From the NCBI GenBank assembly GCA_035328465.1, contig DAOLIQ010000026.1, positions 1 to 35,363 of the forward strand: DNA of 35,363 nt, given 5' to 3'. Both the position numbers and the translations under genes were made by a program. Origin of the DNA: JADJEI01 sp035328465 (GTDB taxonomy: Bacteria > Bacteroidota > Ignavibacteria > Ignavibacteriales > Ignavibacteriaceae). Below, in pieces: positions 7,920 to 15,254 of the stretch. Below the pieces are notes generated by a model that saw nothing but the letters and a program-made list of their open reading frames with translations, was not told where the DNA came from and ran no database searches. Position 1 is the first letter of the stretch, and each line of letters begins with the position of its first letter.

Positions 7920-8168
7920 ATGGAAATTATAGGAACTTTGATTGTTGGATTTATTGCGGGCGTTATTGCCAAATTATTAATGCCCGGTAAAGATCCCGGC
8001 GGTTGTATAATTACTATTATACTCGGAATTGTGGGCGCTTTTGTTGCGACTTATCTGGGTAAAATTTTAGGAATTTATGAACCGGGTGATACCGCTGGTT
8101 TCATTGGTGCAACTATAGGAGCTATGATAATTTTATTTTTATACAGACTCTTCCTAAAGAAAAAATAA
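7920..8168 (+). CDS. GlsB/YeaQ/YmgE-family stress membrane protein (82 aa)
   Basis: An 82-residue protein with three hydrophobic segments and strong Gly content: IIGTLIVGFIAGVIAKLLMP, then GKDPGGCIITIILGIVGAFV, then DTAGFIGATIGAMIILFLYR. This is the transglycosylase-associated (GlsB/YeaQ/YmgE) family, small inner-membrane proteins induced by general stress. The PGGCIITIILGIVGAF motif is highly characteristic. No stress cassette sits directly in front. The 150-bp gap holds the hairpin at 7799-7848, so expression is either read-through from 7578 or from a promoter I cannot recognise. Confidence 0.88.
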   Translation: MEIIGTLIVGFIAGVIAKLLMPGKDPGGCIITIILGIVGAFVATYLGKILGIYEPGDTAGFIGATIGAMIILFLYRLFLKKK

Positions 8169-8263
8169 AGTCATTATATTTTTTTATTTCTAAGAGCTTC
8201 ACTTACATGTTCATTTGCTGAGTGCTTGTTTTTGTTTATTCATAAAAATTCATTCGGCGCAAA

Positions 8264-8326
8264 AGATGTAATCCTTTTTTCATCCTTTTGGCGGATTGAT
8301 TCAATTTACATTCATCTCTACCTTTA
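8264..8326 (+). promoter_or_regulatory. Stress-cassette promoter, copy 5 (YtxH unit)
   Basis: Block at 8264-8298: AGATGTAATCC, longer T-run, CATCC (8281-8285), TTTTG, GATTG (8294-8298). Twenty bases later comes TACCTTTA (8319-8326), seven of eight bases of the Bacteroidota -7 consensus TAnnTTTG. Leader to the YtxH-type gene is about 45 bases. Confidence 0.82.
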
Positions 8327-8377
8327 ATTAGAAATAAAATATTCTGAAATATTATAATTGAATGAAAGGAACTTATT

Positions 8378-8791
8378 ATGTCTAGTAATAATAATGTAAA
8401 AGGTTTTCTGTTTGGATTTTTAGCAGGTGGTGCTGTTGGTGCAATAGTCGCACTATTAACTACCCCCAAAAGCGGTAAGGAACTTAGAGGGGATATAAAA
8501 CAAAAGTCTGGGGAATATTTTGATGAAGCTGATAAGTATTATCAGGAGAAAAAAATCAAAGCCGGTGAAATATTTAACGAAGGCAAAAGAAAGTATGCTA
8601 GGATGATGAATGATTTAAAATCAAAGCCTGAAGAAATTTTGAAAGATACTGAACGGGTTTTTAATGATGCAAAATCAAAAGCAAAAGATGTTCTGCATTC
8701 CGGTAAGGAAAAAATCGAAACAGAAACCGAGAGATTAAAGTTTTCAGTTAAAACAGGATTGGATGCTTATAATGAAAATAAAAAGTCCTGA
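8378..8791 (+). CDS. YtxH domain-containing protein
   Basis: 137 residues. The N-terminal glycine-rich membrane segment (GFLFGFLAGGAVGAIVALLT, about 10-29) and the following TPKSGKELRGDIKQK motif define the YtxH/gas-vesicle-GvpP-like family. The rest is a long charged helix with repeated KxKAxExxxxGK-like spacing, probably a coiled coil lying on or leaving the membrane. YtxH proteins are general-stress proteins in Firmicutes and are common in Bacteroidota. AAAGGAAC precedes the ATG at 8378. It is the first gene of a tight run (YtxH, DUF948, 61-aa protein, dodecin, cytochrome) behind promoter copy 5. Confidence 0.88.
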   Translation: MSSNNNVKGFLFGFLAGGAVGAIVALLTTPKSGKELRGDIKQKSGEYFDEADKYYQEKKIKAGEIFNEGKRKYARMMNDLKSKPEEILKDTERVFNDAKSKAKDVLHSGKEKIETETERLKFSVKTGLDAYNENKKS

Positions 8792-8798
8792 TTAAAAA

Positions 8799-9206
8799 AT
8801 GGAACTAACAGAAATATTAACGGTAATATTACTTATATCAGCATCGGTCCTTTGCATTGCACTGATTTACTTTTTGTATCAGATTGTTAAATCAGTGCAT
8901 TCCATTAGTCTAAATTTAGAGAGATCGTTATTTAAGCTTAACCCACTTATAGAATCAACTATTGAACTATCAGAAAAAATTAATTACATCACTAGCGAAG
9001 TTAAATCCCAGCTTCAAATGGTTAGATCAATGGTAAGCGATGTTAGGAAGCGTGTTGATAAAATATTAATTACAGAAACTAAAATTCGTAATGGGATAGA
9101 AAATACCGTAATGCCAATAGTAAAAAATATAAACGCAGTAGGTGTTGGAGTTGGTTCGTTCTGGAAAAATTTTAAACGTAAATCGATAAAAGAAAACATC
9201 GAATAG
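8799..9206 (+). CDS. DUF948-like membrane protein
   Basis: 135 residues. One N-terminal membrane helix (TVILLISASVLCIALIYFLY) is followed by a long amphipathic helix with a methyl-accepting-protein-like heptad pattern. This matches the DUF948 type, which is usually found beside YtxH genes as here (7 bp spacing). A second, weakly hydrophobic segment near 110-125 (MPIVKNINAVGVGVGSFWKN) and a basic tail end the protein. It probably forms an envelope-associated coiled coil together with the YtxH protein. The exact function is unknown. Confidence 0.7.
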   Translation: MELTEILTVILLISASVLCIALIYFLYQIVKSVHSISLNLERSLFKLNPLIESTIELSEKINYITSEVKSQLQMVRSMVSDVRKRVDKILITETKIRNGIENTVMPIVKNINAVGVGVGSFWKNFKRKSIKENIE

Positions 9207-9222
9207 AGAAAGAAGATTTAAG

Positions 9223-9408
9223 ATGTCAAACTTAGTTATATATTTAATCGGAACAGTCTTTGTTGCCGGTGGTTTAGCCTGGGGAGCCAATGAAATGGGC
9301 GTTCCGCCAGTTTGGATTATCATAAGTGTCATCATAATTATTGGTTTGGGCATTATGGGTGCTGTATCGAAGACACGCCAGAAAGAAAGTTCTGATACTA
9401 ACGGTTGA
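9223..9408 (+). CDS. Small two-helix membrane protein (61 aa), unknown function
   Basis: The ATG at 9223 follows an AAGAAGATTTAAG stretch. The 61 residues hold two membrane segments (NLVIYLIGTVFVAGGLAWGA and PVWIIISVIIIIGLGIMGAV) and a polar tail (SKTRQKESSDTNG). I do not recognise a named family. It is 16 bp after the DUF948-like gene and on the same strand, so it is probably part of the YtxH operon. Size and layout resemble the other tiny stress-island membrane proteins here. Confidence 0.65.
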   Translation: MSNLVIYLIGTVFVAGGLAWGANEMGVPPVWIIISVIIIIGLGIMGAVSKTRQKESSDTNG

Positions 9409-9482
9409 ATAGTACAAATTGTCGTTTAATAATGTATAAAGGATTCGTATTTATTTTTAATTAATTTAATAAAGGAGTTGTT

Positions 9483-9701
9483 ATGAGTAATCACATTAAT
9501 GAAGGCGCAGTAAAAGTTATTGAAATCATCGGCATTTCTTCAAAAAGTTTTGATGATGCAATTGTTCAGGCGTTAAGTAAGGCTTCAAAAACCGTAAATG
9601 GAATTACTGGAATTGAAGTAACAAAACATATGGCAAGCGTTGAAGCCGGCAAGATTAAACAGTATAAAGTAAATCTTAAGCTTGCTTTTCCTGTTGTCTA
9701 A
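9483..9701 (+). CDS. Dodecin family flavin-binding protein
   Basis: A 72-residue protein with the dodecin signature: VIEIIGISSKSFDDAIVQAL, KASKTVNGITGIEV, then a beta-hairpin (AGKIKQYKVNLKLAFPV). Dodecins form hollow dodecamers that bind and store flavins such as FMN, riboflavin or lumichrome, and protect cells from free-flavin damage. The ribosome site AAAGGAG sits 6-7 bases before the ATG. It lies 74 bp after the 61-aa gene with no cassette between, so it is most likely still in the YtxH unit, which fits its use in stress physiology. Confidence 0.88.
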   Translation: MSNHINEGAVKVIEIIGISSKSFDDAIVQALSKASKTVNGITGIEVTKHMASVEAGKIKQYKVNLKLAFPVV

Positions 9702-9772
9702 AAATAGCAAGGTGAATTATGTCTCTACAAATTAAATTCAGTCAGGGTTTAACATTATTTTCAGGAGGATTT

Positions 9773-10312
9773 ATGAAACTCTCATTTTATTATCTTTTAA
9801 CAATTATTCTATTACCGTTTACTTCAATACTATCTCAAAGCGGCAATACCTATGTCGGTACAGAAAACTGCGCTATGTGCCATAAAACTGAAAAGCAGGG
9901 CAGTCAGTTTTCAATCTGGCAGAACAGTGCTCATGCAAAAGCATTTGAGACTTTAAAAACTGATACAGCAAATCAGATTGCTAAGGCTAAAGGCTTTTCA
10001 AAACCCGCATCTGAAACATGGGAATGTTTAAAATGTCATGTAACCGGTTATAATCTTGATGCCACAATGTTAGGTAAGAAGTTTAAAGTTGAAGATGGTG
10101 TTCAATGTGAAACTTGCCATGGTGCCGGATCAGCTTATAAAGATATGAAGGTAATGAAAGATAAAAATTTAGCAATCGAAAAAGGATTAATTGTTCCAGA
10201 TAAACTTGAAGAATTTTGCATTAGCTGCCATAATGAGGAAAGCCCGACTTTCGTAAAAATGGATGTTAATGAAGCATGGGAAAAAATTAAACATGAGATT
10301 CCAAAAGAATAA
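9773..10312 (+). CDS. Secreted tetrahaem cytochrome c554-like protein
   Basis: The start is placed at ATG 9773 because AGGAGG lies directly upstream and the product then begins with a clean signal peptide (MKLSFYYLLTIILLPFTSIL, cleavage near SQS). An upstream ATG at 9719 would bury this signal behind 18 residues. The mature protein has four CxxCH haem sites: CAMCH, CLKCH, CETCH, CISCH. The pattern (YVGTENCAMCH ... W..SAHAKAFETL ... GVQCETCHGAGS) matches the cytochrome c554 / multihaem family (pfam13435). It is a periplasmic electron carrier. The partner is unknown, and it may be co-transcribed with the YtxH-dodecin genes. Confidence 0.85.
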   Translation: MKLSFYYLLTIILLPFTSILSQSGNTYVGTENCAMCHKTEKQGSQFSIWQNSAHAKAFETLKTDTANQIAKAKGFSKPASETWECLKCHVTGYNLDATMLGKKFKVEDGVQCETCHGAGSAYKDMKVMKDKNLAIEKGLIVPDKLEEFCISCHNEESPTFVKMDVNEAWEKIKHEIPKE

Positions 10313-10341
10313 AAATATTTTTTTTCATTACTTAAACTAAA

Positions 10342-10404
10342 GGATGTAGTTCCTTTTTCATCCTATTGGTCTATTTCATTGCTGTTGTTTATTGAATAAG
10401 TTTT
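10342..10404 (+). promoter_or_regulatory. Stress-cassette promoter, copy 6
   Basis: Block at 10342-10376: GGATGTAGTTCC, T-run, CATCC (10359-10363), TATTG, then TATTT in place of GATTG. Twenty bases later comes TAAGTTTT (10397-10404). The leader to ATG 10438 is about 25 bases. Confidence 0.78.
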
Positions 10405-10437
10405 TGTTAGTTAATTAACTTAATGAAAGGAATCATC

Positions 10438-10872
10438 ATGAAAGCAATAATAGCTTTTATAACAGTCATAGTAATGTTTGTTCTCGTTGTCCCCATAAAT
10501 GCTGGCGGAAAAAGTGAACTACAAAAACATTTCAGCGATGTTGCTAATAAAGTAAAGGCAACAGAGAACGCAGCAGAAAAACGTGCGATCCTTGAAAATT
10601 CATTTAGAGATATGTCCGAAGCATTGAACAAAGTCCAGGGTTCTTTTTTAGTTTCCAAAGAGGACCAAGCTGGTCTTGAAGGATTAAAATCCATAATTAA
10701 AGAAAATCAGGATGAACTTGCAGGAATTAATGGCTATGAACGTGTACCAGATTCACAACTCAATAATTTTTCTAATTATGTAGTACAAAATATGGCCCAA
10801 GCTGATCAGGTTATAACTATCAGCCTCGTTGCGGCATTATTGATCGTAATTATAATTATACTCGTAGTGTAA
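10438..10872 (+). CDS. Exported protein with C-terminal membrane anchor, unknown function
   Basis: 144 residues from ATG 10438, chosen because AAAGGA precedes it and it opens a clean signal peptide (MKAIIAFITVIVMFVLVVPI, cleavage after NAG). An in-frame ATG 15 bases upstream overlaps the ribosome site. The middle is a charged helical region (residues 25-110) with no known motif. The C-terminus is a very hydrophobic helix (VITISLVAALLIVIIIILVV) that ends the protein, so it is likely anchored with the body in the periplasm. It is followed after 25 bp by the C11-like peptidase lipoprotein, which suggests the two work together. No family recognised. Confidence 0.75.
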   Translation: MKAIIAFITVIVMFVLVVPINAGGKSELQKHFSDVANKVKATENAAEKRAILENSFRDMSEALNKVQGSFLVSKEDQAGLEGLKSIIKENQDELAGINGYERVPDSQLNNFSNYVVQNMAQADQVITISLVAALLIVIIIILVV

Positions 10873-10897
10873 AATCTCCCTAGTAGCGCTTATTTCA

Positions 10898-12016
10898 ATG
10901 CCAAAACCGAAAAATCAGTCGGTCAGTGGCACCTCGCAACGAATTCTTCAATTAGAGATAAGTTGCGTGGTGCTCATTGTTATCCTATCCTCATGCAGCC
11001 CCCAAATGTCCGTTCTTGAGGAATCGAAACAGACAGAGTATTATCCGCTCAAGACCCACTATTCACTTGTATTCTTCATACATGGTGATAATGATTATTT
11101 ATATCAAGATACAAGCGATAACGAATACGAAGCAGATGAAGAAACTGTAATAAATGCAAAAAAAGTTGCGGAGCAAAATCCAGCTGCAGAAGTATTCATA
11201 TTTCATCAAAAACCTCGAAGACACTTTATGTTCTTTTTTCCACTTAAGGATGGCGAGTTCTATTACTATCGGAATGGAAACCTTATTGCGAATGAGTCCT
11301 ATTGGCGTGATCAGGAAAAATCAAACTTTGATACTGAAGCTGCATATTATAATCGCTTTCACGTTTTAAATCAGAACAAGCTGATAAAAATGTTTCTTTA
11401 TTTTGGACATGAGATTCCTGAATTTGGCGGAGCAGGATATGATGAATCGTATCCTGATAGAACATTCAGCATAGATGATCTTGCAATGGGAATGAAAGAA
11501 TTAACAAATGATTCTTCAAAGTTCGACCTTACAATTCTCTCTACTTGTTTCGGCGGTACACCCTACACTATCAGTAAACTTGGATCTTTTTCAAAAACTA
11601 TTATTGCTTCTCCGGAAAATCTTCACTTATCGTACTTTGATATTAGCGCATTAGAAAGATTAGATGTTGAGTTAAAAGATGGGGATGTACCTGCATTCGC
11701 AAACAGATTTGCTCAACAGTCTTTTGATCAACTCACAAGAAATATTCAAACAGAAGTTAGTGTTGTTGTATATGATGTAGAAAAAGTTCAAAAATTCTTA
11801 AACTCAATTAAGGATGATTACAATAAGACTTTGAATAGTTTGAAAGGGATAACACAAGCTGACCTGGCGGAGATAAAACATTGTGATTGTCCCGATATTC
11901 CCGAGTATCAGATCTCAACCATAAACAGTGGAGTAGATGTCTTATATCGCGCTGCAAAATTCGGACGATCAAAAAACAAACAGAATCATTCAGGCTGGGA
12001 ATGCTGGAAATATTAA
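10898..12016 (+). CDS. Clostripain-like (C11/caspase fold) cysteine peptidase lipoprotein
   Basis: 372 residues. A signal peptide ending in the lipobox LSSC puts a lipidated Cys at 33. The fold resembles family C11 (clan CD): a beta strand HYSLVFFIHGDND, then strand plus catalytic-type His in FLYFGHEIPE (His171), and DLTILSTCFGG with Cys217 where the nucleophile should be. An Asp/Glu-rich stretch (SYPDRTFSIDDLAMGM) lies between, as in clostripain relatives. The C-terminal 100 residues are helical with an odd CDCPD motif. It should be anchored in the envelope. Catalytic activity is inferred from the His/Cys pair only. It shares the transcript with the small exported protein upstream. Confidence 0.7.
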   Translation: MPKPKNQSVSGTSQRILQLEISCVVLIVILSSCSPQMSVLEESKQTEYYPLKTHYSLVFFIHGDNDYLYQDTSDNEYEADEETVINAKKVAEQNPAAEVFIFHQKPRRHFMFFFPLKDGEFYYYRNGNLIANESYWRDQEKSNFDTEAAYYNRFHVLNQNKLIKMFLYFGHEIPEFGGAGYDESYPDRTFSIDDLAMGMKELTNDSSKFDLTILSTCFGGTPYTISKLGSFSKTIIASPENLHLSYFDISALERLDVELKDGDVPAFANRFAQQSFDQLTRNIQTEVSVVVYDVEKVQKFLNSIKDDYNKTLNSLKGITQADLAEIKHCDCPDIPEYQISTINSGVDVLYRAAKFGRSKNKQNHSGWECWKY

Positions 12017-12091
12017 TTTCATTAAATGTAATTGACAAATCAATTAAACAGCTTTAGTTCTGTTTGTTCCATAGATATTTACTTACCCAAA

Positions 12092-12154
12092 CGATGTAGT
12101 CCCTTTTTCATCCTTTTGACTGATTGTACTGCCCTCAATTACTTCATATAATAT
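12092..12154 (+). promoter_or_regulatory. Stress-cassette promoter, copy 7 (CsbD unit)
   Basis: Block at 12092-12126: CGATGTAGTCCC, T-run, CATCC (12109-12113), TTTTG, GATTG (12122-12126). Twenty bases later comes TATAATAT (12147-12154). The CsbD-type gene starts 64 bp downstream. Confidence 0.82.
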
Positions 12155-12217
12155 TACAGGTAATCTATAAAGGATTGCATAAAATATTTTTTAATAAAAA
12201 TTATAAAGGAGTCTCCA

Positions 12218-12403
12218 ATGAACAAGCTTGAAATAAAAGGTAACTGGAATGAAGCATCAGGTAAACTAAAACAGCAATATGCAAATCTTACTGATGATGA
12301 TTTACTTTTAGTAAAGGGAAAAGAAGAAGAACTATTAGGCAGATTACAGAAGAAACTTGGAAAAACTAAAGAAGAAGTGCAAAAAATAATTTCGAAGTTT
12401 TAG
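12218..12403 (+). CDS. CsbD family stress protein (61 aa)
   Basis: A 61-residue soluble helical protein with the CsbD signature: an initial NKLEIKGNWNEASGKLKQQY, then LTDDDLLLVKGKEEELLGRL, then QKKLGKTKEEVQKII. CsbD proteins are among the most abundant general-stress proteins of bacteria (sigma-B controlled in Bacillus), with unknown biochemical action. The ribosome site AAAGGAG is ideal. It is directly behind a stress cassette, and a lipoprotein and an 85-aa protein follow on the same strand. Confidence 0.92.
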   Translation: MNKLEIKGNWNEASGKLKQQYANLTDDDLLLVKGKEEELLGRLQKKLGKTKEEVQKIISKF

Positions 12404-12501
12404 AAGTTCGTTGTAAGAAATCTAATGTATCCAAAACGTGCAGGATTCAGGAAGATTCGATTAAATAATATTAAATGTTCTAAACAATCATCAGGAGAAT
12501 T

Positions 12502-12930
12502 ATGAAAAATAAATATTTCATCTTAGCGGGCAGTCTGCTAATTGCAGGATTATTCTTTACCGGTTGTACCGACAATCGAGAAAATGACAAAAACAATGTT
12601 GAACAGGCAGATCAGGATATGATTGATGCACAGATTCAATTTGAAAAGGAATGGCAGCAATTCAAAAGCAATGCTGAATTAAAAATTAATGCTAACCAGC
12701 AAAAAATTGATGATTTCAAAACAGCGATGAAAACTACAAGCACAAGGTTTAAAGCTAAATATGAAAATGAAGTGTTGACATTTGAACAAAAAAATATCGA
12801 GCTAAAAAAACAATTAAATGACTTTAAGTATGAAAGAAAAGAAAATTGGGAAGTATTTAAAACAACATTTAATAATGATATGGATGTTGTAAGTAATGCA
12901 CTTAACGACATTTTCTCAAAGAAAGATTAA
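12502..12930 (+). CDS. Small coiled-coil lipoprotein, unknown function
   Basis: 142 residues. The signal peptide ends in the lipobox FTGC, lipid Cys at 22. The mature protein is almost wholly a charged helix (QIQFEKEWQQFKSNAELKIN, then repeated KxxxxxFKT and FExxNxELKKQL units), consistent with a coiled coil standing off a membrane. AGGAG precedes the ATG. I do not recognise a named family. Its position after CsbD, in an island of stress genes, suggests an envelope-stress role. Confidence 0.75.
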   Translation: MKNKYFILAGSLLIAGLFFTGCTDNRENDKNNVEQADQDMIDAQIQFEKEWQQFKSNAELKINANQQKIDDFKTAMKTTSTRFKAKYENEVLTFEQKNIELKKQLNDFKYERKENWEVFKTTFNNDMDVVSNALNDIFSKKD

Positions 12931-12959
12931 TATTAATTATTTTTTTAGTGGAGATGAAT

Positions 12960-13217
12960 ATGACAACTAATGAAATGATATTAGATAGTGATCACTTTGT
13001 AATGCTTGATTTAGTTAATACCATATGCGGAAATCAAACTGCAGAAGTCTATCCCATTGTTCAAATTGTTGATTCATCAAATAAATATTCCTTACAGAAT
13101 GTTGAAGCTATAAAAAGCCGTATTGAAAACACGATAAAGATCGAAGAAAAAAGAGAAGATCTATTTGCAATTACTCTTAATATTGATGAGGATTATAAAA
13201 ATCAGTTGTTCAGGTAA
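12960..13217 (+). CDS. Hypothetical protein (85 aa)
   Basis: The start is set at ATG 12960 because GGAG (12950-12953) lies six bases before it. An alternative GTG at 12948 would overlap that site. The 85 residues are soluble, acidic and predicted alpha/beta (MILDSDHFVMLDLVNTICGN ... VEAIKSRIENTIKIEEKRED). There is no signal peptide and no known motif. It is 29 bp after the lipoprotein gene, so probably co-transcribed. Function unknown. Confidence 0.6.
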   Translation: MTTNEMILDSDHFVMLDLVNTICGNQTAEVYPIVQIVDSSNKYSLQNVEAIKSRIENTIKIEEKREDLFAITLNIDEDYKNQLFR

Positions 13218-13292
13218 ATATTAGAGAAAATAACATATTGGTTGTTAAACAAATAACTATTTGCCTGAGCATTCTGATCGAAAGATTATTGT

Positions 13293-13904
13293 ATGGATTA
13301 TATTTTTTTTCTTAAAGGATTAGCTATTGGTTTTGCAATGGCAATTCCGGTTGGACCAATCGGAGTATTGTGCATACGAAAAACACTTACAGAGGGTCGA
13401 TTACGAGGAATGGTCATCGGTCTTGGAGCTGCAACTGCTGATTTATTTTATGCCAGCGTTGCTGCATTTGGATTGACACTTATTTCTGATACACTTATTA
13501 GCCAAAGATTTTGGATACGTTTAGTTGGAGGTGCACTTCTTTTATTTCTTGGTATCAGGATATTCCGCGCACTTCCTAAAGATCCAAAGATAAGAGTCGA
13601 TAACGGCGGAATTTTAAGATCTTATCTAACTACGGTTTTTTTAACGCTTACGAATCCATTAACCATCTTTGCTTTTCTTGCCGTGTTTGCCGCACTCGGT
13701 TTGGATAGCGAACTTAGAAATTTTTCTGCTGCTGTTCTTGTGGTTGGGGTTTTTATTGGTTCGTGTTTATGGTTTCTTTTGCTTAGTTCCGGCACTATAC
13801 TATTTAAAAATAAATTAGACTTAGATGGACTGAGATGGGTAAATAAAATTGCAGGTATCTTAATTATTATTTCAAGTCTTATTGCATTTGGAAGTTTGTT
13901 ATGA
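13293..13904 (+). CDS. LysE family translocator
   Basis: 203 residues, six membrane segments. The N-terminal motif FLKGLAIGFAMAIPVGPIGV and the following IRKTLTEGRLRGMVIGLGAA are diagnostic for LysE/RhtB amino-acid exporters, and TLTNPLTIFAFLAVFAALGL is the second conserved motif. It would export an amino acid or similar small metabolite from the cytoplasm. No cassette lies in front, and there is a 75-bp gap after the 85-aa gene. It is followed closely by a MarC-family gene, so the two exporters may be one unit. Confidence 0.88.
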   Translation: MDYIFFLKGLAIGFAMAIPVGPIGVLCIRKTLTEGRLRGMVIGLGAATADLFYASVAAFGLTLISDTLISQRFWIRLVGGALLLFLGIRIFRALPKDPKIRVDNGGILRSYLTTVFLTLTNPLTIFAFLAVFAALGLDSELRNFSAAVLVVGVFIGSCLWFLLLSSGTILFKNKLDLDGLRWVNKIAGILIIISSLIAFGSLL

Positions 13905-13935
13905 CTTTGTTTTTAAAAATCAAATACTTTTTAAT

Positions 13936-14607
13936 ATGAATGATTTAGACGGTTTCCTGTCATCTATTTTAGTAACATTGATAACATTACTTCCTATTGT
14001 CAATCCGCTAAGTACTGCAGTACTCTTACTTGGTATAAGTGAACATCTGAGTAAAAAAGATCTTAATCGTCAGATTGTTTTAGCGTGTATTTACATGGTA
14101 GCAATCTTAGTTGTTTTTTTATTGGCTGGTCATTTCATAATGATTTTCTTTGGTATTTCTATTCCTGGTATTCGCATAGCAGGAGGGATGGTAATTGGAT
14201 TTCTTGGATTTAAAATGTTATTTCCTGTTGATGCAAAGATAACAAAAGAGGAAAAGCAAGAAGCTATTAAAAAAAGCAACATCTCATTTAGTCCGCTTGC
14301 AATGCCAAGTTTAGCCGGTCCTGGTGCGATTGCAACTGTAATTACGATATCATCATCGATTGATGGGCGGCATGGTTATGATAAGGCTTTTGCATTTGCA
14401 GGTGCAATTCTTGCAATTACTATTACAGCAATTATCGCCTGGCTGGTTCTTCGCAGTGCCGGTTTTTTTAGCAGAATTATTGGCGTAAATGGAGTTGATA
14501 GTCTTTCGAGAATTATGGGTTTTCTTCTTATTTGCATAGGTGTGCAATTTGCAATTCTTGGTGTACAGGACTTAATATCTGATTCAGGTCCATGGCAGAA
14601 ATTGTAA
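13936..14607 (+). CDS. MarC (UPF0056) family membrane protein
   Basis: 223 residues from ATG 13936. A longer frame from a TTG at 13882 would overlap the LysE-type gene and add a tail that does not look like protein, so I reject it. Six membrane segments carry the MarC signature: LLPIVNPLSTAVLLLGISEH, GGMVIGFLGFKMLF, and LAMPSLAGPGAIATVI. The family is common and its transport role is unproved, despite the old multiple-antibiotic-resistance name. It lies 31 bp after the LysE-type gene and is followed by a new stress cassette. Confidence 0.87.
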   Translation: MNDLDGFLSSILVTLITLLPIVNPLSTAVLLLGISEHLSKKDLNRQIVLACIYMVAILVVFLLAGHFIMIFFGISIPGIRIAGGMVIGFLGFKMLFPVDAKITKEEKQEAIKKSNISFSPLAMPSLAGPGAIATVITISSSIDGRHGYDKAFAFAGAILAITITAIIAWLVLRSAGFFSRIIGVNGVDSLSRIMGFLLICIGVQFAILGVQDLISDSGPWQKL

Positions 14608-14701
14608 GTTGAGAATTATGCTTGCTCAAAACACTTTTTTACTGAACATTAAAATTATCTTATATAGACTTTAAATCTTTATTCAGATTCCTTTCAATAA
14701 A

Positions 14702-14764
14702 AGACTTAATCCCTTTTTCATCCTTTCGCTCCATTGTTGTGAGCACCAGATAGATGCATCTTAT
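14702..14764 (+). promoter_or_regulatory. Stress-cassette promoter, copy 8
   Basis: Block at 14702-14736: AGACTTAATCCC, T-run, CATCC (14719-14723), TTTCG, CATTG (14732-14736). Twenty bases later the -7 position reads CATCTTAT (14757-14764), the weakest -7 of the set. Two short reading frames follow, at 14785 and 14991. Confidence 0.65.
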
Positions 14765-14784
14765 GGTTACAAATGATGTATAAT

Positions 14785-14907
14785 ATGTTAAAAGAAAATA
14801 AGCTGAAATTTTTATATGACTTAGCATATACTCTTTGGGACTACAATATTTTTGGTGATAATAGAAGGTTAAACCGGAGTATTGGTCTACTGAGAAGTGT
14901 AATATGA
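14785..14907 (+). CDS. Possible small protein (40 aa)
   Basis: A reading frame of 40 codons, starting MLKENKLKFLYDLAYTLWDY and ending LNRSIGLLRSVI. It begins about 20 bases after the -7 box of promoter copy 8, a natural leader length. It lacks a Shine-Dalgarno sequence and I know no relative. The alternative is that this stretch is simply leader for the 38-aa gene at 14991. Confidence 0.3.
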   Translation: MLKENKLKFLYDLAYTLWDYNIFGDNRRLNRSIGLLRSVI

Positions 14908-14990
14908 CTTTGTTTAATAAATCAAAATTTTCTTTATGCACGTTGTATAGTCAAGGTGTTAATCATTTATCCTTAAGTCAGAGGTAATTT

Positions 14991-15107
14991 ATGAATCTTA
15001 TACAATTATTACTTGGTGTAATTGTCTTCTTCATAGCTTTCAGATTCTTCAAAAGCAAGATTAAATCTGTCAAGGAGAAAAAAGAGCTGGATAGTTTATT
15101 TCTTTAA
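14991..15107 (+). CDS. Small single-helix membrane protein (38 aa)
   Basis: ATG at 14991 is preceded by AGAGGT at good spacing. The 38 residues are one membrane helix (LIQLLLGVIVFFIAFRFF) and a basic/charged tail (KSKIKSVKEKKELDSLFL). It resembles other stress-induced single-pass mini-proteins in layout but no family is recognised. It is the first gene with a clear ribosome site after promoter copy 8, 226 bp from its -7 box. Confidence 0.55.
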   Translation: MNLIQLLLGVIVFFIAFRFFKSKIKSVKEKKELDSLFL

Positions 15108-15254
15108 TCGTTAAATGGCTCTTTGATTATTATTTGAAATATAAATGAGCTATGAATTAATAGAGAAAGAGATAAAACAGAAACAATAATTAAAAATTGA
15201 TTTTGGTTTTTCGTACAGATAAAAAAATACATAATAAACTCAAAGGAGATAGAA

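Noticed and set aside
9719..9772. Upstream ATG for the cytochrome c554-like gene
   Set aside because: It would put 18 polar residues before the signal peptide, while AGGAGG directly precedes ATG 9773.
13882..13935. TTG start for the MarC-type gene
   Set aside because: The extra residues are an out-of-frame reading of the LysE-type gene end; ATG 13936 gives the normal family length.
14660..14941. A 93-codon minus-strand frame
   Set aside because: It reads backwards through promoter copy 8 (giving the KDEKGI shadow seen at other copies) and has no ribosome site or family.
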